The notes below the pieces were generated by a model. It was not told where the DNA came from, made no database searches, and was given only the letters and a program-made list of their open reading frames with translations. The translations under genes and the position numbers were made by a program. A stretch of DNA of 64,000 bases from Rhynchopus sp. YZ270_cl-10 (Eukaryota; Euglenozoa; Diplonemea; Diplonemida; Diplonemidae): assembly GCA_964035575.1 (NCBI GenBank), contig OZ037890.1, forward strand, positions 930,001 through 994,000. Reading direction: 5' to 3'. Below are positions 52,096 to 63,100 of the stretch, piece by piece. Numbering within the stretch: position 1 is the stretch's first letter; the number at the start of each line of letters is the position of its first letter.

Positions 52096-53761
52096 TTCAG
52101 GAGGTCAGACCAAGAGGGGGTAGCTATGCCTTTCCAGAGAGTGAAGGTGTGACGTCTGTGTTTCCTCCCGTTGACCGGAGGGGTATGCGGGACTTTTCTG
52201 TATTGTCCTCAGGGAGGTAAACGTCCCTGCCCCCTACTAAAAATGCACGTTAAACCCTGGCTAGGGTATATAAAGCCAGTATGTGCATGTGTGCGTTTGG
52301 AGGGTCAAGGTGACCTATATGTGCGAAAACGGAAGAAGCAAGAGGTTAGCCACACCCCTCTCCGTCCCCAGGCTACAACAGAATGACGGTGGTCTGTCTC
52401 TGCTCGTGTCTGGTCGCTTCAGCGCCGATGGGAAGCAGAAGACGCCCTGCGTTGTTTGTACAAAAACAAAAACAAAAAAAAAACGCCCAGGTTCTTCCTT
52501 GCGAATTTTTTTTATTAACATTTATGATGTATGTGCACAGACATAATCATCGTTCAACTTTTATTTGTTTTGTTATACGATTTCACCTCACAGTGGGACC
52601 CCCGCCCGGACCGAAGAGTCCCGGTGGGGGGCCAAGTTCTGCTTGACTGCTCATGAGGTGTTAGCATTTATTTTTTTGCACCACAATCCGCTCTAAGTTC
52701 CTGTCGACTATTTCCTCATTACCGTTCCTTTTGATTGACCAGAAAAAAAATGGTGATGTGTTTTGTTTTGTTTTGTTTTTTTGACAGGAACCGTTTTTCA
52801 TCCCAAAGCTCGCTTCACGTACCTATTTTTTTTTGTTTTGTTTTGAATTTTTGTTTCCCCTTTGGGGACAACACCAACTGACAGAAGAAAAAAAAAATAA
52901 TTTTGTTTCGAGACCAGATCGTTGGCGACGTGAAAACGTTGCTTTGCATCTTCATACATTTTCACCTTCGTTTGTTTTGCGAACGAATCATTTTTTAACT
53001 TTCCTCCCCCCCCGAGCTCTCTTCTCTCTCTCCCTCCACCTCAATTCAGTCTTTGTTTTCCGTCTACCCGCTCAACTTGGTCGTTAGCGCTTTCCTAGGA
53101 TCAGCTTCCCTTAGAACAGAATGTCAAATAAGAGTACAACAAAACTAAATTAATACTGGTGCTCCTGAAATAAAAATACCAAGTACGCAACAAGTACGCA
53201 ACATAGGGTATTCCTGTATTATTTTTTTTTTCGTGCACAAAGTGCGCAACAAGCCCACAAAATGGGCTTTTCAGGAGCCCAAATATGCTTATTTCCGACC
53301 TTTGTTTTCAGGGCGGGTCGGCAGACAAACTACAGATACCCAGTATTCTGTTCGCATTGTGTTGTCGCTATTGTGTCACAACTGGTACTCATTGTCTGTG
53401 TTGTGTATGTGTGTGTTTTTGGTAATTGTGCTGCATGGACTATGTGCCCTCTGCACATCCATGCAAAGTTTGGATTCGAAGTATCAATAAAACTTGATCA
53501 AGTACCCACAGTCCCCATAATCTTTCTAATCCCCTGATCCTTGCCTGTGGAGCGCAGGTTTGCGTTTGGAAACACCAACCCGGGGTGTAGAAAAGGTGCG
53601 TTGTTGCGGTCATGTGGGTTGTGTATTTCAGGATACAAATGTAAGAGTGTTATAGTGTGTGGAAATTACTTTATTACTTCTTACTGCGATGGTCCGTACG
53701 GAAGCATTACACACACACAGGATACCACCTCAGAGCTCATTACTTCGCAACACTGTCAACA

Positions 53762-56700
53762 ATGAGGGCCGCGTGTGCAGCACTGCTGTGCTGTCTTGCT
53801 GCTGTGCATTCAGTAGACATCCGCCCCTGCAACACGTACCCAGGATCAAACACGTTGGAGGGCTTCTGCACAGAGGTGTACGCGACTGGGTTCGGTAACC
53901 CACGCATGATGGCAGTGGAGGTGTTTGAGGGGAAGACACTTCTGCTTGTGGTGGACTCACGCAGGAGTCAGATTGTGCTTATGGTGGACGAAGACGACAA
54001 CGGTGCGATTGAGGACTCGGAGAAGACAGTGCTTGTGGACGCAACCACGACGGACAATGTGAACCACGGTGTTGTGATTGTGGGTGACTTTGTGTTTGCG
54101 ACAACGGGGAACGAGATGTACCGCTGGAAGTTCGACAGAGACGCAAGAACACTTACGGAGCAGGTGGTTGTGATTGAGGGCTTCATGTACTACCCAGTTG
54201 AAGCAGGTGGGTCAAGCGACACAGCATGGGGACACCAGACACGCACAATGGCTGTGAACGAGGACACGATGTTCATCTCAGTCGGAAGTCAGAAGAACGT
54301 GGACCTCTCTCCCTTCAGCTCTGCCATCCGCAAGGTTGCGCTGTCTGCTGTGACTGCTGCCACGATTGCGTCTCCCATTCAGTTCAAAGACATGACGTAC
54401 CTTGCTTCCGGTCTTCGCAACGAGGTGGGTCTGCGCTTTGACGAGAACAACACGTTGTGGGGTGTGGAGAACGGACCTGACAACAACTTCAGAGCAGACC
54501 TTGGAGGAGACGTGCACATCGACAACCCACCTGAGGAGCTGAACAGGTTCGACGTGAGCCAGGAGAACATGTTCTACGGATACCCGTACTGCTTCTCTGA
54601 GTTCCTTCTTCCTGAGGAGGCACGCAGGATCTACGGACACGAGCCCAGACGTCAGTGGGCATGGGAGCGTGAGCTGAACCAGGGAGAGCCTGAGGATGCG
54701 TTCTTTGTTTACAACGACACGTGGTGCAACTCTGATGCGAACGTGATCAAACCGCACTACGGCTTCCAGTCACACATGGCACCACTTGGGATCTCGTTCC
54801 TGAAGGGTGAGTGTGGTCTGTCTGAGAGTGCGTGGCCGTGCTCGCTGCGTGGGAAGGCGTTTGTTGGGTTTCACGGGTCGTGGAACCGTGAACCTGCTGT
54901 TGGGTACAAGGTGGCCTTCATTGACGTGGAGACGAAGGAGGTTACGGATGTGCTGACGAGTCAGGGTGAGGAGGAGTCGTGGAAGAACGTGAACACGAGG
55001 AACACACGTCCTGTGGATGTTGTGTTTGACCCTGTTGATGGGAAGATGTTTGTGACGCAGGACGGGAAGGGGAACGAAGGTGAGAGCGAGATCCTTGTCA
55101 TCCGTGCCATGAACAGCGACTTTGTGAACGCGACCGAGGCACCAGCAACATTGGCCCCTCCGCCACCTCCGACACCTGCACCCGAGACAGAGCTTCCTGC
55201 AGGTCACACAGTTATGCCAACAGCAGCACCGACTGACATCCGTCCCTGCAACACGTACCCAGGATCAAACACGTTGGAGGGCTTCTGCACAGAGGTGTAC
55301 GCGACTGGGTTCGGTAACCCACGCATGATGGCAGTGGAGGTGTTTGAGGGGAAGACACTTCTGCTTGTGGTGGACTCACGCAGGAGTCAGATTGTGCTGA
55401 TGGTGGACGAAGACGACAACGGTGCGATTGAGGACTCGGAGAAGACAGTGCTTGTGGACGCAACCACGACGGGCAATGTGAACCACGGTGTTGTGATTGT
55501 GGGTGACTTTGTGTTTGCGACAACAGGGAACGAGATGTACCGCTGGAAGTTCGACAGAGACGCAAGAACACTTACGGAGCAGGTGGTTGTGATTGAGGGC
55601 TTCATGTACTACCCAGTTGAAGCAGGTGGTTCGAGCGACACAGCATGGGGACACCAGACACGCACAATGGCTGTGAACGAGGACACGATGTTCATCTCAG
55701 TCGGAAGTCAGAAGAACGTGGACCTCTCTCCCTTCAGCTCTGCCATCCGCAAGGTTGCGCTGTCTGCTGTGACTGCTGCCACGATTGCGTCTCCCATTCA
55801 GTTCAAAGACATGACGTACCTTGCTTCCGGTCTTCGCAACGAGGTGGGTCTGCGCTTTGACGAGAACAACACGTTGTGGGGTGTGGAGAACGGACCTGAC
55901 AACAACTTCAGAGCAGACCTTGGAGGAGACGTGCACATCGACAACCCACCTGAGGAGCTGAACAGGTTCGATGTGAGCCAGGAGAACATGTTCTACGGAT
56001 ACCCGTACTGCTTCTCTGAGTTCCTTCTTCCTGAGGAGGCACGCAGGATCTACGGACACGAGCCCAGACGTCAGTGGGCATGGGAGCGTGAGCTGAACCA
56101 GGGAGAGCCTGAGGATGCGTTCTTTGTTTACAACGACACGTGGTGCAACTCCGATGCGAACGTTATCAAACCGCACTACGGCTTCCAGTCACACATGGCG
56201 CCACTTGGGATCTCGTTCCTGAAGGGTGAGTGTGGTCTGTCTGAGAGTGCGTGGCCGTGCTCGCTGCGTGGGAAGGCGTTTGTTGGGTTCCACGGGTCGT
56301 GGAACCGTGAACCTGCTGTTGGGTACAAGGTGGCCTTCATTGACGTGGAGACGAAGGAGGTTACAGATGTGCTGACGAGTCAGGGTGAGGAGGAGTCGTG
56401 GAAGAACGTGAACACGAGGAACACACGTCCTGTGGATGTTGTGTTTGACCCTGTTGATGGGAAGATGTTTGTGACGCAGGATGGGAAGGGGAACGAAGGT
56501 GAGAGCGAGATCCTTGTCATCCGTGCCATGAACAGCAGCTTCGTCAAGCCACCTGTGAATGAGACTGATGCACCAACGGCTGTTCCTACGGCGGTGCCTA
56601 CCGGAGTGCCAACTGCTGTTCCGACTGCAGTACCAAGAACACCGCCTACCAACATCCCGACAGCGTCTCCAACTGCCACCACAGCCCCAACCAATGCTCC

Positions 56701-57493
56701 AACTGGTGTGCCGACGGACGCACCCAAAACCACATCATCACCTACAGCAGTTCCAACAGACGCTCCAAAGGTGACACCAACTCCTTCCAATGCTCCAACA
56801 GCTGCACCAACAGTGCCAACGACGGATGCACCAGCGATCACCACCACACCCACTGCAGTGCCGACAGCACCTCCAACAGACGTGCCGGTGCCATCAATTC
56901 TGCAGCACATCTACGGTGTGTTCCAGGGTGGGAACTGCGCTGATTTCCTGTCAAACACGGGGTTGGGTGATCTTCTGGTGGATTTGCTGAAGGCAGTGCT
57001 TGGTGTGACGATTGAACCGACGTACTTCTGCGGGTCTGTGCACTTCACGGCAAGCTACAACGCAACAACGACAGCAACGTCGTCTGCTGTGCTGGATTCT
57101 GTGAACAGTGCGCTGGACGAGGCTGTGAACGCAGACCTGCTGGCTGTGCTGGGGAAGGCAGACAGCATGAGCGTCGCAGCATCGGATGCTGCTGCGACGT
57201 GCACACTGGTGGGTGCGGAGGAAACGGTGCTGATGGACACGTGTGTCCCTGTTACGTGCTCTGCTGGGTACACTAAGTTTGTGGACGGAGGTGTACTGGT
57301 GTGCAAAGAGGTGACTGTGTCGCCAAGTACTGCAGACGATGACCTGTCTGATGGCGCAATCGCTGGCATCGTTGTTGGAAGTGTCTGCGGCGCTGTACTT
57401 ATTGTTGTCATTGTCGTGTTGCTTATTATGCAGAAGGCGCCTGCCAAGCAGGATCCAGAGGTCAAGCATTCATCGAATGAACCCACTGTGTAA
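53762..57493 (+). CDS. Double sorbosone/PQQ-dehydrogenase-like surface protein 2
   Basis: 1,243 residues from ATG 53762, chosen because it gives a signal peptide (RAACAALLCCLAAVHS) aligned with its paralogs; an open frame runs 35 codons further upstream. Two propeller domains repeat with the same 473-residue period (53817 and 55236 onward). Both carry GNEMYRW and DTAWG where gene 1 has K in both. The stalk after domain 2 is much longer than in gene 1 (about 56560-56890; AVPTAVPTGVPT, NAPTGVPTDAP). The membrane-proximal domain (LKAVLGVTIEPTYFCGSVHF) is nearly the same as in gene 1 up to GKAD, then an extra Cys-containing segment of about 30 residues follows before the membrane helix (IAGIVVGSVCGAVLIVVIVVLL). 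Type I surface protein by prediction; catalytic function is untested. Confidence 0.85.
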   Translation: MRAACAALLCCLAAVHSVDIRPCNTYPGSNTLEGFCTEVYATGFGNPRMMAVEVFEGKTLLLVVDSRRSQIVLMVDEDDNGAIEDSEKTVLVDATTTDNVNHGVVIVGDFVFATTGNEMYRWKFDRDARTLTEQVVVIEGFMYYPVEAGGSSDTAWGHQTRTMAVNEDTMFISVGSQKNVDLSPFSSAIRKVALSAVTAATIASPIQFKDMTYLASGLRNEVGLRFDENNTLWGVENGPDNNFRADLGGDVHIDNPPEELNRFDVSQENMFYGYPYCFSEFLLPEEARRIYGHEPRRQWAWERELNQGEPEDAFFVYNDTWCNSDANVIKPHYGFQSHMAPLGISFLKGECGLSESAWPCSLRGKAFVGFHGSWNREPAVGYKVAFIDVETKEVTDVLTSQGEEESWKNVNTRNTRPVDVVFDPVDGKMFVTQDGKGNEGESEILVIRAMNSDFVNATEAPATLAPPPPPTPAPETELPAGHTVMPTAAPTDIRPCNTYPGSNTLEGFCTEVYATGFGNPRMMAVEVFEGKTLLLVVDSRRSQIVLMVDEDDNGAIEDSEKTVLVDATTTGNVNHGVVIVGDFVFATTGNEMYRWKFDRDARTLTEQVVVIEGFMYYPVEAGGSSDTAWGHQTRTMAVNEDTMFISVGSQKNVDLSPFSSAIRKVALSAVTAATIASPIQFKDMTYLASGLRNEVGLRFDENNTLWGVENGPDNNFRADLGGDVHIDNPPEELNRFDVSQENMFYGYPYCFSEFLLPEEARRIYGHEPRRQWAWERELNQGEPEDAFFVYNDTWCNSDANVIKPHYGFQSHMAPLGISFLKGECGLSESAWPCSLRGKAFVGFHGSWNREPAVGYKVAFIDVETKEVTDVLTSQGEEESWKNVNTRNTRPVDVVFDPVDGKMFVTQDGKGNEGESEILVIRAMNSSFVKPPVNETDAPTAVPTAVPTGVPTAVPTAVPRTPPTNIPTASPTATTAPTNAPTGVPTDAPKTTSSPTAVPTDAPKVTPTPSNAPTAAPTVPTTDAPAITTTPTAVPTAPPTDVPVPSILQHIYGVFQGGNCADFLSNTGLGDLLVDLLKAVLGVTIEPTYFCGSVHFTASYNATTTATSSAVLDSVNSALDEAVNADLLAVLGKADSMSVAASDAAATCTLVGAEETVLMDTCVPVTCSAGYTKFVDGGVLVCKEVTVSPSTADDDLSDGAIAGIVVGSVCGAVLIVVIVVLLIMQKAPAKQDPEVKHSSNEPTV

Positions 57494-57653
57494 ATATTGA
57501 ACAGAGGGTTACTGCGATGTAGCCCAGCATGCTGACTCAGGGGCGTGTTTTTTTTCCCAGAGTGTTTTCTGTGGCAGCTGATTTTGCACCCGAGTATTTT
57601 TATTTTGTAGCAATCATTTGCAGAGATGGAGATAGATTTGGGATTTTCAATAA
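57494..57653. other. 3' flank of surface protein gene 2
   Basis: Short T-rich spacer. The gene 1 and gene 2 3' flanks show no obvious similarity, unlike their coding parts. Confidence 0.4.
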
Positions 57654-58240
57654 TGACCCGGTTTGACCCGGTCTGAGCTTTTTGGGGTCAAAAAAATTTT
57701 TTCGCGCTGCGCGCGAAAATGACACTGGCACGTGCGACCTGGTTGTTACACTTCTTTGGCGGGGAACTTGCGCAACAGCGTTTGTGCCTTGATGAAGGGG
57801 AGTAGGGTCCATGTTCCCCCTTTGTTCAGCACACCGAACTTCACGCACTCGGCAAAAGTGGATTTCTCGGCGGTCATGGCCTCAAAGGTTCCTGGCGAAG
57901 CCACGGTACGCAACATTTCGAAAAAAAAATGCGCTTAAAATTGTACATTTTGGGGGTGGGTTGCGAGCTTGCGCCGCAGGCGCACGGTACGCTACTTTTG
58001 TTATTTCGCCATGCTGCATGCTTCCTTTTGCTTCGGCGTTTGACTAATTGAGTCGCGTTCTGGCTGTGAGTCACTTTGTTCATGAGGCCATTTCTGGTCA
58101 CTCTCAGAGGCTCGTGCGAGGTACTAAAAAAAATCGCTTTTCTCCCAAAATTGCAAATCCCTTTTTTTTTTTTTTTTCCAAACCGGGTTTTTCGCCAAAA
58201 TCCCATTTTTTTTTTTTGACCCGGTTTTGAAACCGGGTCA
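57654..58240. mobile_element. 587-bp inverted-repeat element, TGACCCGGTTT termini
   Basis: TGACCCGGTTTGACCCGGT on the left and ACCCGGTTTTGAAACCGGGTCA on the right. The interior has TTTTCGCGC/GCGCGAAAA (57700-57716), and the palindrome TGCGCCGCAGGCGCACGG (57971-57988), which is shared with 6608-6626 and 33788. CCACGGTACGCAACATTT occurs at 57901. Non-coding. Confidence 0.7.
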
Positions 58241-60128
58241 GTAGACGCACCTCCACCCCTTATCATTTGTTCAGTGGTTTTTATTTTGTTTGTGACTCAC
58301 CACGGATTGCTTTGATCATCTAACACACATTTTATTCTATGTTAGATTGTTCTGGTACATGTGTATAAGACGCCTGAAGGCATACTGACTACATTTTATA
58401 CCTTTTGGTTGTGATTGTGAGGAATTCATTCAAAGGTTCTATTTTCAGATCCGTTGGACACTACGAGGCGCTCTCGCCGTTCAAGCTACCTTTTTGTTTG
58501 TGTTTCAAATGTGCAGGTGCGATTTGGAAATTTTATATGTGATCAGAGTGTCAATGTGAAGGAGACAACTGCCTACCTGTTCTTGAAGCAGGATCACGTG
58601 CCTAAGGTGCACTCATGTAGATTCTCTAGATGTCCTGCGGTGTTTTCCAGGACCCAAAAGCTTTCTTGAAACATTTATTGCGGTGCCCCCTGGCTGGGTA
58701 ATATGACCCTTTTTATATTTTCCCTAATGTGAACACGCAAGCGTGCACCCACGGGCTGAGATTGCCTTGGAGTGTCAGTGTCTGTGTGCCGCACGGACTT
58801 TGCACAAAAAGAACGTCACTTTATTGTTCGCCTTTTCGGTAGTATTATTTTTATATTCCGTTTTCCTGTCTGCCTGCCTTACGGAAATTATTTGTCCACA
58901 CCCCCCTCCCTTCTCCTGGTCCCTGCAAAAAAGCAAAAAAAGCAAAACAAGAGCACAAAGCAAAAATATCAAAAAACTTCATTAAAACCCGTTCAAACCC
59001 CCTCCCTGAGATCCCGTCATTCCCTATTAGTTTCTGATGTAGTTTGCATAGTTTGTAGTCATCTGTCCACCTTAAGAGGTTGGTTTGTCCGCATGGGCAA
59101 TATACAGCTCCAACCTCTTTTAATAAAGTGTCCAAGCAATTCTTGGGACCTTTCAAATAATTTCTTTTATTTCTAATGTCTGCGCAACGTCATTGCACAT
59201 TCATTCTTACAAAAAAGTTTGCATTTTTTTTTCCCACTCATTTTTTTTATTTGTTCTCATTTTTCATTTTTCTGTATTCCATAACGTGCGGAGAACCAGT
59301 GTATGCGCCCGCCGATGAACGGTGAGGCGTTCCTCTGTTTGTCTGTTTGTTTTTCTGTACCCTATTCGAGGTAATATACAAGAGTCTGCATGGTTCTCAA
59401 AAGCGGACAAAAAGGTAGTCATCTTCTTGCATCTCTTTTCTGAATGCAACTCTCTTCTGCACACAGCAGTGTCGTTCTAATATTACTCACAATACATTTG
59501 TAGTTAAGCTTTTATGCGCGTTTTCTTTTTATTTGCAGACTGGGAATTGGTAAGGCATGGCTATCTTCTTGTAGGAGCGTGCTCCGCGCGGACCATGTCG
59601 TGTCCGCCAAAAAGAACGAGTGATTTCCATGCAGAATTCAATCCCAACTGCGCTAATTCCCACCCCTCACCCCTTCGTGTTGTGTACATCAGTACTGCAT
59701 GATACGAAGAAATATCCGCCATTTTCCTTCCCAATTCTCCGACTCGGGGTCATGTGTGAAGGGTTATTTTCCCCTATGGTGCTGCCCTACAAATTTACGA
59801 AAATCAATCAAAAAGGAGATCCCTTTCCTCGATTTCTTACTTTGCACAAGGTATTGTCTTGTGTTCACCCCGTTGATAGAGGGGGCGGGATGAGGGTAGG
59901 TTCGTGTAGAACGCGAAATGGAAGTAAGTTGTCGATGGGTGGGCGCGTCTTGCAGCAATGGTGTTGCATGTACTGTGCAGGTATTCAAAAATAAATAAAT
60001 AGTAGCAAGGAAAAAAGAAACACGAAATAAATTAAAGAAACATATCCCCATTTTGCTCACATCAGACAGACTAATGTCCACTGAACACAGTTTACCTAAC
60101 AGCTCATTACTTCGCAACACTGTCAACA
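58241..60128. other. Gene-free spacer
   Basis: No supportable gene. R2 with a truncated 3' half lies at 59302-59333 (GTATGCGCCCGCCGATGAAC, GGTGAGGCGTT). The final segment AGCTCATTACTTCGCAACAC plus TGTCAACA before the ATG equals that of gene 2; sequence upstream of it differs. Confidence 0.5.
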
Positions 60129-63100
60129 ATGAAGGCCGCGTGTGCAGCACTGCTGTGCTGTCTTGCTGCTGTGCATTCAGTAGACATCCGCCCCTGCAAC
60201 ACGTACCCAGGATCAAACACGTTGGAGGGCTTCTGCACAGAGGTGTACGCGACTGGGTTCGGTAACCCACGCATGATGGCAGTGGAGGTGTTTGAGGGGA
60301 AGACACTTCTGCTTGTGGTGGACTCACGCAGGAGTCAGATTGTGCTTATGGTGGACGAAGACGACAACGGTGCGATTGAGGACTCGGAGAAGACAGTGCT
60401 TGTGGACGCAACCACGACGGACAATGTGAACCACGGTGTTGTGATTGTGGGTGACTTTGTGTTTGCGACAACAGGGAACGAGATGTACCGCTGGAAGTTC
60501 GACAGAGACGCAAGAACACTTACGGAGCAGGTGGTTGTGATTGAGGGCTTCATGTACTACCCAGTTGAAGCAGGTGGGTCAAGCGACACAGCATGGGGAC
60601 ACCAGACACGCACAATGGCTGTGAACGAGGACACGATGTTCATCTCAGTCGGAAGTCAGAAGAACGTGGACCTCTCTCCCTTCAGCTCTGCCATCCGCAA
60701 GGTTGCGCTGTCTGCTGTGACTGCTGCCACGATTGCGTCTCCCATTCAGTTCAAAGACATGACGTACCTTGCTTCTGGTCTTCGCAACGAGGTGGGTCTG
60801 CGCTTTGACGAGAACAACACGTTGTGGGGTGTGGAGAACGGACCTGACAACAACTTCAGAGCAGACCTTGGAGGAGACGTGCACATCGACAACCCACCTG
60901 AGGAGCTGAACAGGTTCGATGTGAGCCAGGAGAACATGTTCTACGGATACCCGTACTGCTTCTCTGAGTTCCTTCTTCCTGAGGAGGCACGCAGGATCTA
61001 CGGACACGAGCCCAGACGTCAGTGGGCATGGGAGCGTGAGCTGAACCAGGGAGAGCCTGAGGATGCGTTCTTCGTTTACAACGACACGTGGTGCAACTCT
61101 GATGCGAACGTTATCAAACCGCACTACGGATTCCAGTCACACATGGCGCCACTTGGGATCTCGTTCCTGAAGGGTGAGTGTGGTCTGTCTGAGAGTGCGT
61201 GGCCGTGCTCGCTGCGTGGGAAGGCGTTTGTTGGGTTCCACGGGTCGTGGAACCGTGAACCTGCTGTTGGGTACAAGGTGGCCTTCATTGACGTGGAGAC
61301 GAAGGAGGTTACAGATGTGCTGACGAGTCAGGGTGAGGAGGAGTCGTGGAAGAACGTGAACACGAGGAACACACGTCCTGTGGATGTTGTGTTTGACCCT
61401 GTTGATGGGAAGATGTTTGTGACGCAGGATGGGAAGGGGAACGAGGGTGAGAGCGAGATCCTTGTCATCCGTGCCATGAACAGCGACTTTGTGAACACGA
61501 CGGATGCACCAGAAACATTGGCCCCTCCGCCACCTCCGACACCTGCACCCGAGACAGAGCTTCCTGCAGGTCACACAGTTGTGCCAACGGCAGCACCGAC
61601 TGACCTCCGCCCCTGCAACACGTACCCAGGATCGAACACGTTGGAGGGCTTCTGCACAGAGGTGTACGCGACTGGGTTCGGTAACCCACGCATGATGGCA
61701 GTGGAGGTGTTTGAGGGGAAGACACTTCTGCTTGTGGTGGACTCACGCAGGAGTCAGATTGTGCTGATGGTGGACGAAGACGACAACGGTGCGATTGAGG
61801 ACTCGGAGAAGACAGTGCTTGTGGACGCAACCACGACGGACAATGTGAACCACGGTGTTGTGATTGTGGGTGACTTTGTGTTTGCGACAACAGGGAACGA
61901 GATGTACCGCTGGAAGTTCGACAGAGACGCACGAACACTTACGGAGCAGGTGGTTGTGATTGAGGGCTTCATGTACTACCCAGTTGAAGCAGGTGGTTCG
62001 AGCGACACAGCATGGGGACACCAGACACGCACAATGGCTGTGAACGAGGACACGATGTTCATCTCAGTCGGAAGTCAGAAGAACGTGGACCTCTCTCCCT
62101 TCAGCTCTGCCATCCGCAAGGTTGCGCTGTCTGCTGTGACTGCTGCCACGATTGCGTCTCCCATTCAGTTCAAAGACATGACGTACCTTGCTTCCGGTCT
62201 TCGCAACGAGGTGGGTCTGCGCTTTGACGAGAACAACACGTTGTGGGGTGTGGAGAACGGACCTGACAACAACTTCAGAGCAGACCTTGGAGGAGACGTG
62301 CACATCGACAACCCACCTGAGGAGCTGAACAGGTTCGATGTGAGCCAGGAGAACATGTTCTACGGATACCCGTACTGCTTCTCTGAGTTCCTTCTTCCTG
62401 AGGAGGCACGCAGGATCTACGGACACGAGCCCAGACGTCAGTGGGCATGGGAGCGTGAGCTGAACCAGGGAGAGCCTGAGGATGCGTTCTTTGTTTACAA
62501 CGACACGTGGTGCAACTCCGATGCGAACGTTATCAAACCGCACTACGGCTTCCAGTCACACATGGCGCCACTTGGGATCTCGTTCCTGAAGGGTGAGTGT
62601 GGTCTGTCTGAGAGTGCGTGGCCGTGCTCGCTGCGTGGGAAGGCGTTTGTTGGGTTCCACGGGTCGTGGAACCGTGAACCTGCTGTTGGGTACAAGGTGG
62701 CCTTCATTGACGTGGAGACGAAGGAGGTTACAGATGTGCTGACGAGTCAGGGTGAGGAGGAGTCGTGGAAGAACGTGAACACGAGGAACACACGTCCTGT
62801 GGATGTTGTGTTTGACCCTGTTGATGGGAAGATGTTTGTGACGCAGGATGGGAAGGGGAACGAAGGTGAGAGCGAGATCCTTGTCATCCGTGCCATGAAC
62901 AGCAGCTTCGTAAACGAGACGCAGAGCACACCAACACAAAGTCCGACTACCGTTCCTACGTCAGTGCCGACGGGAAGTCCAACAGCAGCACCGACTTCTG
63001 TTCCTACTGCAGTGCCTACGGGAGTACCCACCGCAGTACCGACGGCACTTCCGACAGCCGCTCCGACGGCAGTGCCAACAGCAGTACCAACGGCAGTACC

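Larger units (their letters stand above)
51482..53761. other. Gene-free spacer
   Basis: No supportable gene over 2.3 kb. Contents: sequence related to the 14359 element at 51835-51920, an R1 motif at 52050-52095, T and TTTTG runs (52765-52850), and a weak inverted repeat CTCCTGAAA/TTTCAGGAG at 53161-53280. The last 28 bases before ATG 53762 are the same as those before ATG 60129. Confidence 0.5.
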
